A stretch of 64,000 bases of DNA, taken from the NCBI RefSeq assembly GCF_024753135.1, contig NZ_JANUGP010000018.1, positions 62,001 to 126,000 of the forward strand. Reading direction: 5' to 3'. Under the pieces are notes generated by a model. That model searched no databases. It was not told the origin of the DNA and was given only the letters and a program-made list of their open reading frames with translations. Position numbers and translations under genes: made by a program. Shown one piece after another: positions 46,989-55,432 of the stretch; within the stretch, counting starts at the first letter, position 1, and the number at the start of each line of letters is the position of its first letter. This DNA is from Streptomyces pyxinicus (lineage in GTDB: Bacteria; Actinomycetota; Actinomycetes; Streptomycetales; Streptomycetaceae).

Positions 46989-49044
46989 GCTGAGGCGCTT
47001 CGGGCGCGGGAAGCTGCCGCGCGCCGCCCTGGTCGCGCTGCTCGTGCTGCCCCTGCTCTACGGCGCCCTGTACCTGTGGTCGTTCTGGGACCCCTACGGC
47101 CGCCTCGACCGGATCCCGGTGGCCCTGGTCAACGACGACGAGGGCGCCAAGGCGGGCGGGAAGAAGCTGCACGCCGGCGACGACATCGTGGCCGGGCTGC
47201 GCGACAGCCGTACCTTCGAGTGGCACGAGGTGAGCGACACCGAGGCCCGCGAGGGCGTCGAGGACGGCACCTACTACCTGTCGCTGACCCTGCCCTCCGA
47301 CCTCAGCCGGCGGATCGCGTCCAGTTCGGGCGACTCCCCCGAGGCCGGTGCCCTGCGCGTGCGCACCAACGACGCCAACAACTACATCGTCGGCCAGATC
47401 TCCCGCACCGTCTTCAACGAGGTGCGCACAGCCGCCTCCACGAAGGCGTCCCGGAGCTTCCTGGACAAGATCTTCGTGTCGTTCTCCGGCATCCACGACA
47501 AGACCGTCACCGCCGCCCAGGGCGCCGACAAGCTCAACTCCGGCATCGGGAAGGCGGAGCAGGGCTCCAAGAAGCTGGCCGACGGGCTGGAGCAGGCCGA
47601 CACCGCCAGCGGGAAGCTGACCCAGGGGCTGGCGAAGCTCGATGCGGCCACGGGCAAGCTGGAGACCGGCTCCGGACAGGTGGCCGACGGCACCCAGCGG
47701 CTCGCCGACAAGGTCAACGGCGTCTACGCGAAGGCCGGCCCGTTCCTGCGGACCAACGAGAAGGCCATCGGCGACACCGCCAGGCTGGTCGCCGACTCGG
47801 CCAAGACGGTCGGGGACAACCTGGACGTCCTGATGAAGCTCGCGCCGGGCGCCGCCAAGGCCGCCCACGCCTCCTCCGCCGCCCTGGACCACGTCTACCA
47901 GGCGCGCTGCGAGGACGCGCCCGTCCCCGACCCGGCCTGCCCGGAGCTGAAGCGGGCGAAGACGGCCGCCGACGACGTCGCCACCGTCGGCGACGACCTC
48001 GACACGCTCATCGCCGACCAGCGCGGCGACCTGAGGACCATGCGCGCCAACCTCAAGACCCTGCGCGCGCAGGCGCTGGCGCTCCAGCAGCGCGCGCCGC
48101 ACCTCTCCGAGGACGTCAGCGACGCGGTCCGGCAGATCAACAAGCTGAACAGCGGCGCGCACCAGGTCGCCACCGGAGCCGAGAAGATCCACACCGGCCT
48201 CGGCAGCGCCCACACCGGCTCGGCCAAGCTGCACAAGGGCATCGGCACCCTCGGCTCCGGCGCCGACTCGCTCAACGGCGGCCTGTTCAAGCTGTCCGAC
48301 GGCTCCGAGAAGCTGGCCGGCGGGCTGCACGACGGCGCCCGGAAGATCCCCGACTACGACAAGCAGGACCGCGACCAGCACACCGGCATGATGGCCGACC
48401 CGGTCCAACTGGCCTCCCACGACCTGCACAAGGCGCCCAACTACGGCACCGGGTTCGCCCCCTACTTCATCCCGCTCTCGCTGTGGGTGGGCGCGATGGT
48501 GGCCTACATGCTGATCACGCCGCTCAACCGGCGTGCCCTCGCGGCCGGTTCCCCGGCCTGGCGGATCGCGCTGGCCGGCTGGCTGCCGGTGGTCGCGATC
48601 GGCGTGGCCCAGGTGGCCGCCCTGATGGCCGTCCTGCACTGGGGAATCGGGCTGCAATTGCTGCACGCGGCCGGCACGATCGGCTTCCTGTTCCTGGTCG
48701 CGGCCTGCTTCGCGGCGATCGTGCAGTGGCTGAACGCCCGCTTCGGCGCGGCCGGCCGGATCCTGGTGCTCGCCCTGCTGATGCTCCAGCTGACCTCGGC
48801 GGGCGGCACCTACCCGGTGCAGACCAGCCCGGCGTTCTTCAACGCGATCCACCCGTTCCTGCCGATGAGCTACATCGTGGAGGCGCTGCGCCGGCTGATC
48901 ACGGGCGGCGGGCTCGGCCCGGTGTGGCAGGCGTGCGCCGTGCTGGCCGCGTTCACCGCGGGCGCCCTCGCGCTGACCGCCCTCGCGGCCCGGCGCCGGC
49001 AGGTGTGGACGCTGGACCGGCTGCACCCGGAGCTGAGCCTGTGA
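46960..49044 (+). CDS. YhgE/Pip family membrane protein
   Basis: The 694-aa protein has one N-terminal membrane helix (ALVALLVLPLLYGALYLW). The long extracellular region includes the YhgE/Pip start (DPYGRLDRIPVALVNDDEGA) and helical repeats typical of the family (GADKLNSGIGKAEQGSKKLADGLEQ-like heptads, GSGADSLNGGLFKL). Five to six C-terminal helices resemble an ABC-2 permease. Relatives include phage-infection proteins and MmpL-associated or type VII-linked proteins. ATG 46960 has AAGGAGGAGG upstream. It is transcribed with the ATP-binding gene and followed 47 nt later by tetR. Confidence 0.92.
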   Translation: MRSPRLAALELRRFGRGKLPRAALVALLVLPLLYGALYLWSFWDPYGRLDRIPVALVNDDEGAKAGGKKLHAGDDIVAGLRDSRTFEWHEVSDTEAREGVEDGTYYLSLTLPSDLSRRIASSSGDSPEAGALRVRTNDANNYIVGQISRTVFNEVRTAASTKASRSFLDKIFVSFSGIHDKTVTAAQGADKLNSGIGKAEQGSKKLADGLEQADTASGKLTQGLAKLDAATGKLETGSGQVADGTQRLADKVNGVYAKAGPFLRTNEKAIGDTARLVADSAKTVGDNLDVLMKLAPGAAKAAHASSAALDHVYQARCEDAPVPDPACPELKRAKTAADDVATVGDDLDTLIADQRGDLRTMRANLKTLRAQALALQQRAPHLSEDVSDAVRQINKLNSGAHQVATGAEKIHTGLGSAHTGSAKLHKGIGTLGSGADSLNGGLFKLSDGSEKLAGGLHDGARKIPDYDKQDRDQHTGMMADPVQLASHDLHKAPNYGTGFAPYFIPLSLWVGAMVAYMLITPLNRRALAAGSPAWRIALAGWLPVVAIGVAQVAALMAVLHWGIGLQLLHAAGTIGFLFLVAACFAAIVQWLNARFGAAGRILVLALLMLQLTSAGGTYPVQTSPAFFNAIHPFLPMSYIVEALRRLITGGGLGPVWQACAVLAAFTAGALALTALAARRRQVWTLDRLHPELSL

Positions 49045-49091
49045 TCGCCAAGGGTCCTCGGCACGCGCGCGTACCTGTGAGAATCGGGGCC

Positions 49092-49721
49092 ATGGAAAGC
49101 AGCAGTGCCAGGGCCGGCGGCGGCACCCGCCGCGAGGCCACCCGGCAGAAGCTCTACGAGGCGGCCGTCACGCTCATCGCCGAGCAGGGCTTCTCCGCGA
49201 CCACGGTGGACGAGATCGCCGAGCGGGCCGGGGTCGCGAAGGGCACGGTGTACTACAACTTCGCGAGCAAGTCGGTCCTCTTCGAGGAGTTGCTGCGGCA
49301 CGGGGTGGGGCTGCTCACCGCGTCCCTGCGGGAGGCGGCCGAGGAGACGGCCCGCGCGGGCGGCGGCAAGGTGGACGCGCTGGACGCGATGATCCGCGCG
49401 GGCCTGGTCTTCATCGACCGCTACCCGGCCTTCACGCAGCTGTACGTGGCCGAGCTGTGGCGTACCAACCGGGCCTGGCAGTCCACCCTGATGGTGGTCC
49501 GGCAGGAGGCCGTCGCGGTGGTCGAGGGGGTGCTGCGCGAGGGCGTGGCGGCCGGCGAGTTCAGCGACGAGATCGACGTCCAGCTGTCGGCGGCGGCGCT
49601 GGTCGGGATGGTGCTGGTGGCCGCGCTGGACTGGAAGTCGTTCCAGCCGGAGCGCTCCCTCGACGACGTGCACGCGGCCCTGTCCCGGCTGCTCCAGGGC
49701 CGGGTCAGCGGCCGGGTCTGA
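49092..49721 (+). CDS. TetR family transcriptional regulator
   Basis: The 209-aa repressor-type protein has the N-terminal TetR helix-turn-helix (REATRQKLYEAAVTLIAEQGFSATTVDEIAERAGVAKGTVYYNF) and an alpha-helical ligand domain (FIDRYPAFTQLYVAELWRTNRAWQ). ATG 49092 lacks a ribosome site, and GAGAAT ends 8 nt before it, so it may be leaderless with its own promoter. A GTG at 49077 is also in frame. It likely controls the upstream ATPase-YhgE operon through the palindrome at 46183. A terminator follows. Confidence 0.92.
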   Translation: MESSSARAGGGTRREATRQKLYEAAVTLIAEQGFSATTVDEIAERAGVAKGTVYYNFASKSVLFEELLRHGVGLLTASLREAAEETARAGGGKVDALDAMIRAGLVFIDRYPAFTQLYVAELWRTNRAWQSTLMVVRQEAVAVVEGVLREGVAAGEFSDEIDVQLSAAALVGMVLVAALDWKSFQPERSLDDVHAALSRLLQGRVSGRV

Positions 49722-49740
49722 CCCCAGCCACGCGCGGAAC

Positions 49741-49780
49741 GGGGAAGGCGCCGGTCCACTGCCGGACCGGCGCCTTCCCC
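49741..49780 (+). terminator. terminator after tetR
   Basis: A perfect 17-bp stem (49741-49757 with 49764-49780, GGGGAAGGCGCCGGTCC and complement) with a 6-nt loop, followed by GTTTCC, begins 19 nt after the tetR stop. Confidence 0.9.
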
Positions 49781-49790
49781 GTTTCCCCCG

Positions 49791-50029
49791 TGCTCCCCCG
49801 TACTTTCCGACCCGTACTCCCCCGTACGGGCCTCCCCCTCGGCCGGTGAGCGCGCACCGTTCCGCCGCCCCGTGCCGGCGGTACCGGCGACGCCCCCTGC
49901 CGTGCCTCCACTCTCCCGTGGCGGGGGCCGCCGCCCCATCCGCGCGCGTACTCATCTCGCCGTCTGAGTACGGGTACTCAGCCACCCCGCGCGCGTGCCC
50001 GGGACGGCGGGCCGCCGACTGGCTACGAT
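49791..50029 (+). promoter_or_regulatory. DUF4126 upstream region with 8-bp palindrome and leaderless -10
   Basis: After short CCCCCGTAC-type repeats (49786-49826) there is a perfect palindrome, CTGAGTAC-GG-GTACTCAG (49964-49981). TACGAT (50024-50029) lies 7 nt ahead of GTG 50037, giving a leaderless start. The palindrome centre is about 52 bp upstream of the -10, a position suited to an activator or a looping repressor. No gene was seen in 49722-50036. Confidence 0.55.
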
Positions 50030-50036
50030 CGCCTCC

Positions 50037-50639
50037 GTGTCCGTACTCCCCCTCGTCTTCACCAGCGGCTGGGCCAGCGGCATCAACGCCTACGCGGTGG
50101 TGCTGCTGCTCGGCCTGTTCGGCGCGACCGGGGTGAGCGACGACGTCCCGGCCACGCTCCAGCGCCCCGAGGTGCTGATCGTCGCGGGCGCCCTGTTCCT
50201 GTGCGAGGCGGTCGCCGACAAGATCCCGTACGTCGACTCCGCGTGGGACTCGGTGCACACGGTGGTCCGGCCGCTCGCGGGCGCCTGGGTGGGCGCGCTG
50301 CTCGCCGGGCAGAGCGGCTCCCTGTCGGACGTGGCGGCCGGCCTGCTCGGCGGCTCGACCGCCCTGGCCAGTCACACCGTCAAGGCCGGGACCCGGATGG
50401 CGGTCAACGCCTCCCCGGAGCCGTTCAGCAACATCGTGCTGAGCCTCGCCGAGGACCTCGGAGTGGGCGCCGTGGTGGCGTTCGCGATGTTCCACCCGGT
50501 GGCGGCGGCCGTCGTCGCGGGCGTCCTGCTGGCGGGCGGGCTGCTGATACTGCTGTTCCTGATCTCCCGGATCCGCCGCTTCCTGCGCCGCCGGGCGCAG
50601 CGGCGCGAGGAGCGGCGCCTGGCGTCACGGCTGCCCTGA
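50037..50639 (+). CDS. DUF4126 membrane protein
   Basis: The 200-aa protein has several membrane segments (VLPLVFTSGWASGINAYAVVLLLGLFG, the small-residue-rich SLSDVAAGLLGGSTALASHTVKAGTR, and VAAAVVAGVLLAGGLLILLFLISRIRRFL) and a basic C-terminus. SGWASGINAYA and the AxHxxKAGTR block are the DUF4126 marks. Function is unknown. GTG 50037 is used without a ribosome site. It stands alone, with 58 nt before the next gene. Confidence 0.88.
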   Translation: MSVLPLVFTSGWASGINAYAVVLLLGLFGATGVSDDVPATLQRPEVLIVAGALFLCEAVADKIPYVDSAWDSVHTVVRPLAGAWVGALLAGQSGSLSDVAAGLLGGSTALASHTVKAGTRMAVNASPEPFSNIVLSLAEDLGVGAVVAFAMFHPVAAAVVAGVLLAGGLLILLFLISRIRRFLRRRAQRREERRLASRLP

Positions 50640-50684
50640 CCTGCGCGGCAGCCGCCCGGCGGCCGGACTGTCGGTGGTGGTCGA

Positions 50685-50690
50685 TACAGT
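50685..50690 (+). promoter_or_regulatory. leaderless promoter -10 of the oxidoreductase gene
   Basis: TACAGT lies 7 nt before ATG 50698, where no ribosome site exists. This is the standard spacing for a leaderless mRNA in actinobacteria. No clear -35 was found. Confidence 0.55.
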
Positions 50691-50697
50691 CGCGGTC

Positions 50698-52197
50698 ATG
50701 GCACGGATTGCGGTGATCGGCGCCGGGCTCGGCGCGCTGGCGTCCGCCGCCCGGCTGGCCGTCGCGGGCCACCGGGTGACGGTGTACGAGCGTACGGAGA
50801 CGTACGGCGGTGCGGTGCGCCGCTTGGAGCGGGGCGGGTTCGGCTTCGACACCGGCCCGGGGCTGCTGACGCTGCCCGCCGTGTACCGCGACCTGTTCGT
50901 CAAGACGGGCAGGAAGCCGCTGGAGGAGTGCGTCGAGCTGGTCCAGGTCGACCCGGCCGCGCGGCACGTGTTCGCGGACGGCACCGAGGTGGCGCTGCCG
51001 AACGCCTCGCGCGCGGGCGTGGTCGCGGCGCTGGACGAGGCGCTGGGCGCGGGCGCGGGCGCCCGCTGGGGCGACTTCCTGGTGCGGGCCCGCGAGGCCT
51101 GGGACCGCACCCGCAGACCGCTGCTGGAGGAGCCGCTGTGGCCCGACTGGCAGGTGCTGACCGGCCAGGAGCCCTATCCCGCGGTGCCGCACAAGCGGCT
51201 GCTGCGCACCCGGCGGGCGGGCACGCTGGCCGAGATCGGCGCCTGGGAGCTGCGCGACCCGCGCCTCGCGGCCCTGCTCGACGGCCACGCCCTGGCGTAC
51301 GGCCTCGATCCCGGCACGGCCCCGGCGAGCGCGGCCGTGCTGCCGTACATGGAACACGCCTTCGGGACCTGGTACGTGCGCGGCGGAATCCGGGAGCTGG
51401 CCCGCGCGGTGTACGAGCGCTGTGTGGAGCGGCGGGTGGAGTTCGTCTTCGGCGCCGAGGTCGTCCGGGTGCTGGAGAAGGACGGCCGGGCGGCCGGGGT
51501 GGAGCTGGCCGGGGGCGCCATGGCCGAGGCGGACCTCGTGGTCGGCACGGGCCCCTTCCGGCTGGCCGGCCTGGCCGCGGGCCGGGAGCTGTACGGCGCG
51601 GGGGCGGTGCGGCCGGTGCCGGAGGACCGCCGGCCGGGCCGGATGGTGGTGTGCCTGGCGCTGCGCGGGGCGCGTGAACCCGGCGCCGCGCACCGCACGG
51701 TGGTGCACGGCGAGGGAGGTCTCGGCCCGTTCCGCGAGGGTCTGCTCCCCGAGCGGCCGACGGTGGTCGTGGACCGTCCGGACGACCCGGCGCTGCGCCC
51801 CGACGCGGAGCACGAGTCGGTGGTGCTGACGGCCACGGTCCCGGCGGCGACGGAGTACGACTGGGCCGCGCCGGGCGCCGCCGACGCCTTCGCCGACCGG
51901 CTGACGGCCGCCGCCGGGCGGGCCGTGCCGGGGCTCGGCGAGCGGCTGCTGTGGCGCGAGGTGCGCACGCCCCTGGACACCGAGCGGGAGACGGGGGCGA
52001 CGGGCGGGGCGGTCCCGCCGCCCGCGCTGGCCGGGCCCGGGGGCGCGCTGCACCCGGCCAACTCCACGGACCTGCCGGGCCTGTTCGCGGCCGGCGGCTG
52101 GGCCCATCCGGGCGGCGGGCTGCCGCACGCGGGCATGTCGGGCGCGCTGGTGGCCGGACTGATCGTGGAGGGCCCGGAGTTCCGCGGCTCGCAGTGA
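50698..52197 (+). CDS. FAD-dependent oxidoreductase, phytoene desaturase-like
   Basis: The 499-aa flavoprotein begins MARIAVIGAGLGALASAARLAVAGHRVTVYERTETYGGAVRRLERGGFGFDTGPGLLTLP, the FAD-binding and substrate-entry start of the CrtI/phytoene desaturase superfamily. The C-terminal FAD motif is present as GLFAAGGWAHPGGGLPHAGMSGALVAGLI. No other carotenoid genes are adjacent, so a carotenoid substrate is not supported. ATG 50698 gives the canonical GxGxxG near the N-terminus and follows a leaderless -10. It is convergent with the next gene, 13 nt apart. Confidence 0.9.
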   Translation: MARIAVIGAGLGALASAARLAVAGHRVTVYERTETYGGAVRRLERGGFGFDTGPGLLTLPAVYRDLFVKTGRKPLEECVELVQVDPAARHVFADGTEVALPNASRAGVVAALDEALGAGAGARWGDFLVRAREAWDRTRRPLLEEPLWPDWQVLTGQEPYPAVPHKRLLRTRRAGTLAEIGAWELRDPRLAALLDGHALAYGLDPGTAPASAAVLPYMEHAFGTWYVRGGIRELARAVYERCVERRVEFVFGAEVVRVLEKDGRAAGVELAGGAMAEADLVVGTGPFRLAGLAAGRELYGAGAVRPVPEDRRPGRMVVCLALRGAREPGAAHRTVVHGEGGLGPFREGLLPERPTVVVDRPDDPALRPDAEHESVVLTATVPAATEYDWAAPGAADAFADRLTAAAGRAVPGLGERLLWREVRTPLDTERETGATGGAVPPPALAGPGGALHPANSTDLPGLFAAGGWAHPGGGLPHAGMSGALVAGLIVEGPEFRGSQ

Positions 52198-52210
52198 CGG
52201 GAGCCCGGTC

Positions 52211-53113
52211 TCAGAAGCGGTACCGCTCGTCGTACCCGGCGCCGGACTGCTGCGGCCGGCCGTCCTGCTGGTACGGGTGGGGCTGCTCCTGCGGGAGTTC
52301 GCCGCCGGGGGCCTCGTCGGTGCGCTGCTGCGGCACCCACACCCCGCCGGCCGGGGTCCCGTCGTAGCCGCCGGTGTACGGCTCCTGCGGGTACCCCTGC
52401 CGGTCGTACTGCTGCTGGCCGTAGCCGGGGTCGTAGGAGGCGTCGCCGTAGGGCTGGGCGCCGATGTACGGGTCCGAGTAGTTGGCGTAGGCCTGCTGGC
52501 CGCCGGCGTCGTAGCCGTAGTCCTGCTGTCCGTAGGCCGGGTAGTCGTAGGCGTGGTTCTGGTCGGCGCCCTGCGCCGGGGCGGCGCCGGCGTAGGTGTC
52601 GCCGTACACGCCGTAGTTGCCGGTGTCGTCGGGCAGCGGCTGGGGGGCGTAGACGGCGGTGCTCTCCGCGGCGGAGGGGTCGGCGGGGCGGGCCGGGGTG
52701 AAGACGTCGTCCCGGTCGTAGTCGTCGTCGTAGCCGGTGTCCAGGTGGGCGGGCAGCTCGCCGGTCGCGGGGCCGGGGGCCCCTTCGGGGGCGGGGGCGG
52801 GGCGCTCCGTCCGGCCGCGCCGGCGCTTGCTGCCGCCGCCTGCCGGGGTGCCGGCCTCGGGGCGCTTGACCGCCCAGCCGGCCGCGAAGCCGCGCCGGAA
52901 CGACAGGGTGACGTAGGTCTGCCCGGTCGCGAAGGCGATGGCGCCCAGGCCGATCACGATGACGGACGGCATCAGCACGCCGACCACCACGCCGACGAAG
53001 CCGGCGAAGGCGAGCAGCCGCCAGCGCAGCCGCGCCTTGTACTGCAGCAGCACCTCGCCCAGCAGCCACAGCGCGACGACGCCGAACGCGATGTAGAGGA
53101 CCGTCCAGCCCAT
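52211..53113 (-). CDS. membrane protein with Tyr/Gln/Gly-rich tail
   Basis: The 300-aa protein has two or three N-terminal hydrophobic segments (VLYIAFGVVALWLLGEVLL, LLAFAGFVGVVVGVLMPSVIVIGLGAIAFATGQ). A basic stretch (GSKRRRGRT) and a long disordered cytoplasmic tail rich in Tyr, Gln, Gly, Asp and Pro follow (YGQQDYGYDAGGQQAYANYSDPY). Such tails occur in actinobacterial wall-associated proteins, but I know no function. ATG 53113 has GAGAGGGG 6 nt upstream. It lies 56 nt downstream of metF on the same strand. Confidence 0.85.
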   Translation of the reverse strand: MGWTVLYIAFGVVALWLLGEVLLQYKARLRWRLLAFAGFVGVVVGVLMPSVIVIGLGAIAFATGQTYVTLSFRRGFAAGWAVKRPEAGTPAGGGSKRRRGRTERPAPAPEGAPGPATGELPAHLDTGYDDDYDRDDVFTPARPADPSAAESTAVYAPQPLPDDTGNYGVYGDTYAGAAPAQGADQNHAYDYPAYGQQDYGYDAGGQQAYANYSDPYIGAQPYGDASYDPGYGQQQYDRQGYPQEPYTGGYDGTPAGGVWVPQQRTDEAPGGELPQEQPHPYQQDGRPQQSGAGYDERYRF

Positions 53114-53169
53114 GTACGCCCCTCTCCCAGTGGCCGCTCCGCAGTGTGGCGTATGGCGGTGCGGCCGGT

Positions 53170-54093
53170 CTAGGCCTGCGGGGGATGGTGCAGGCCCAGG
53201 TTCTCGTAGATTTCCAGGGTCGCCGTCGAGTTGTTGAGCGTGATGAAGTGCAGTCCGGGCACTCCCTCGGCCAGCAGCCGTGCGCAGAACTCGGTGGCGA
53301 ACTCGATACCGATGGAGCGTACCGCCGCCGGATCGTCCTTCGCTGCGAGGATCCGCTCTTTCAGGGCATCCGGGAAGACGGCGTTGCTCAGCTTGGGCAG
53401 CCGCTCCAGCATCCGCACGCTGGTGACCGGCAGGATCTCGGGGATGACCGGCGTCTCGCAGCCCGCGGCCACCACCCGGTCGCGCAGCCGCAGGTACGAC
53501 TCCGGGCGGAAGAACATCTGTGTGATGGCGTAGTCGGCGCCCGCGCGGCACTTGGCCACGAAGTGGGCGACGTCGGTGTCCCAGTCGGCGGAGCGCGGAT
53601 GCATCTCGGGGAACGCGGCGACGCCCACGCAGAAGTCGCCCGACTCCTTGATGAGGCGCACGAGTTCGGCCGCGTAGGTCAGGCCCCGGGGGTGCGCGGG
53701 CCAGTCGCCCATGGGGTCGCCGGGCGGGTCGCCGCGCACGGCGAGCATGTTCCGGATCCCGGCGTCCGCGTACTGGCCGATGATGTTGCGCAGTTCGGCG
53801 ACGGAGTGGTCGACCGCGGTGAGGTGGGCGACCGGGGTGAGCGTGGTGTCGGCGACGATCTGCTGGGTCTCCTTGACCGTGCCCGCGCGGGTCGAGCCGC
53901 CGGCGCCGTAGGTCACCGAGACGAAGTCGGGGGCGACCGCCTCGATCCTGCGCAGCGCGTTCCACAGGTTCCGCTCGCCCTTGGGGGTCTTCGGCGCCGA
54001 GAACTCGAACGAGTACGTCGTCTTGCCGGTCGCGAGCATCTCCCGCACGGTGCGTGCGTGATCCGTCCGGGTGGACGCGGTTCCGAGGGCCAT
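53170..54093 (-). CDS. metF: 5,10-methylenetetrahydrofolate reductase
   Basis: The 307-aa flavin enzyme reduces methylene-THF to methyl-THF for methionine synthesis. Motifs are YSFEFSAPKTPKGERNLW, FVSVTYGAGGSTRAGT, NMLAVRGDPPGD, CVGVAAFPEMHPRS and ITQMFFRPESYLRLRDRV. ATG 54093 has no ribosome site and lies 6 nt from a good -10, so it is almost certainly leaderless. The mycobacterial homologue (Rv2172c) holds the same position relative to the Rv2175c/pknL/aroG block. Confidence 0.95.
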   Translation of the reverse strand: MALGTASTRTDHARTVREMLATGKTTYSFEFSAPKTPKGERNLWNALRRIEAVAPDFVSVTYGAGGSTRAGTVKETQQIVADTTLTPVAHLTAVDHSVAELRNIIGQYADAGIRNMLAVRGDPPGDPMGDWPAHPRGLTYAAELVRLIKESGDFCVGVAAFPEMHPRSADWDTDVAHFVAKCRAGADYAITQMFFRPESYLRLRDRVVAAGCETPVIPEILPVTSVRMLERLPKLSNAVFPDALKERILAAKDDPAAVRSIGIEFATEFCARLLAEGVPGLHFITLNNSTATLEIYENLGLHHPPQA

Positions 54094-54099
54094 ACCCGC

Positions 54100-54128
54100 A
54101 GGTTAGCCAGGGGTGGGCGGTCTCCCAA
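54100..54128 (-). promoter_or_regulatory. metF leaderless promoter
   Basis: On the minus strand TTGGGA (54128-54123) and TAACCT (54105-54100) are separated by exactly 17 nt. The metF ATG begins 6 nt after the -10. It is the clearest leaderless promoter in the window. Confidence 0.75.
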
Positions 54129-54201
54129 CCGGACACTGGGAAATCGCCCCATTTGTCGCTTTCCCGTCCAGTAGGTGGACACGGGCGACACCTCGTGGAC
54201 C

Positions 54202-54852
54202 TCAGTGGGCCGCGCGCAGCCGCTTCGCCAGGTCGGCCGCCGCGGTGCCCGGGTCGGTGGCCTCGGTGAGGGCGCGGACCACGACCACCCGGCGGGCGCC
54301 GGCGTCCAGGACCTGGTCCAGGTTGCCGAGGTCGATGCCGCCGATCGCGAACCAGGGGCGCTCGGTGCCGAGGGCGGCGGTGTACCGGACCAGGTCGAGG
54401 CCGGGCGCGGGGCGGCCGGGCTTGGTGGGGGTGGGCCAGCAGGGGCCGGTGCAGAAGTAGTCCACGCCGTCCTGGACGGCGGCGTCGGCGGCCTCCGCCT
54501 CGGCGTGGGTGGAGCGGCCGATCAGCACGCCGTCGCCGAGGATCTCGCGGGCGGCGGCCACCGGCAGGTCGCCCTGGCCGAGGTGCAGCACGTCGGCGCC
54601 GGCGGCGTGCGCGACGTCCGCCCGGTCGTTGACGGCGAGGAGTCTGCCGTGCCGGGCGCAGGCCTCGGCGAACACCGCCAGGTGCTCCAGCTCCTCGCCG
54701 GCCTCCATGCCCTTGTCGCGCAGTTGCACGATGTCGACGCCGCCGGCCAGCACCGCGTCCAGGAACTCGGGGAGGTCGCCCTGGCGCTTGCGGGCGTCCG
54801 TGCACAGGTACAGGCGGGCGTCGGCGAGCGCGGCGCGGGCGGTGTCGGGCAT
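54202..54852 (-). CDS. thiE: thiamine-phosphate synthase
   Basis: The 216-aa TIM-barrel enzyme joins HMP-pyrophosphate and thiazole phosphate. Blocks are ARLYLCTDARKRQGDLPEFLDAVLAGGVDIVQLRDKGM, LLAVNDRADVA, ADVLHLGQGDLP, IGRSTHAEAE, DYFCTGPCWPTPTKPGRPAPG and WFAIGGIDLGNL. ATG 54852 has GGGGGA 7 nt upstream. A GTG or ATG further up would add a Pro/Arg-rich extension. It is opposite in strand to thiO-thiS-thiG 2.1 kb away. No TPP element was seen in its leader. Confidence 0.94.
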   Translation of the reverse strand: MPDTARAALADARLYLCTDARKRQGDLPEFLDAVLAGGVDIVQLRDKGMEAGEELEHLAVFAEACARHGRLLAVNDRADVAHAAGADVLHLGQGDLPVAAAREILGDGVLIGRSTHAEAEAADAAVQDGVDYFCTGPCWPTPTKPGRPAPGLDLVRYTAALGTERPWFAIGGIDLGNLDQVLDAGARRVVVVRALTEATDPGTAAADLAKRLRAAH

Positions 54853-54976
54853 GGGCGGATCCCCCCGGTGTCGGTGTGCCGGACGGCACGGGCGGGCGGC
54901 GGGCGGCACCCCTGGCCGCACGCCACCCCTGTCTCCTACAGTTCGGCCCGGCGGGCCGGCGCCGGTGCGGCGCGGC

Positions 54977-55342
54977 TCAGACGGCCAGCGCCTGGGCTCG
55001 GCGCTTCACCTCCGTGCCCCGATTCTCACTCAGGGCCTGTGCGGGGGTGCCCGGCAGGGTCGGGTCGGGGGTGAAGAGCCATTCGATCATCTCGTCGTCC
55101 GTGAAGCCGTCGTCCCGCAGGAGCGTCAGGGTGCCGGTCAGGCCCTTGACGACCTTGTCCCCGTCGATGAAGGCGGCGGGGACGTGCAGCGCCCGGTTCT
55201 CACCCCGGCGTACGGCGATGAGCTGGCCCTCCTTGACCAGCTGCCGCACGCGCGTCACCTCGACGCCGAGCTGTTCGGCGATGTCGGGGAGGGTGAGCCA
55301 GGCGGGGACGAGAGCATCGATCTTTGCGTCAATCTCGGTCAC
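54977..55342 (-). CDS. Rv2175c-like winged-helix DNA-binding protein
   Basis: The 121-aa protein starts with a helix-turn-helix, AWLTLPDIAEQLGVEVTRVRQLVKEGQLIAVRRGENRALHVPAAFI, and continues with the Rv2175c C-terminal domain (LTLLRDDGFTDDEMIEWLFTPDPTLPG). In M. tuberculosis Rv2175c is phosphorylated by its neighbour kinase PknL, which regulates DNA binding. Here a PASTA kinase lies 3.9 kb away. GTG 55342 (VTEIDAKIDALV) follows TACGCT by 7 nt, so it may be leaderless. Confidence 0.9.
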   Translation of the reverse strand: MTEIDAKIDALVPAWLTLPDIAEQLGVEVTRVRQLVKEGQLIAVRRGENRALHVPAAFIDGDKVVKGLTGTLTLLRDDGFTDDEMIEWLFTPDPTLPGTPAQALSENRGTEVKRRAQALAV

Positions 55343-55432
55343 GCGTCCTAGCGTAGGCGCTCGGCCGGGGGTGCCGCTTCATGCCGGCGCCCCGCGCCCC
55401 TCCCCGGGTCGGTCCGCGCGCCCTCGCGCAGG

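Noticed and set aside
47076..49091. Extension of the TetR frame through the YhgE gene
   Set aside because: It is a shadow of YhgE. TetR family proteins start just before REATRQKLYEAA, matching ATG 49092.
53114..54889. Upstream extension of the Tyr-rich membrane protein frame
   Set aside because: It runs through metF and thiE in a shadow frame. ATG 53113 has a good ribosome site and opens a membrane helix.
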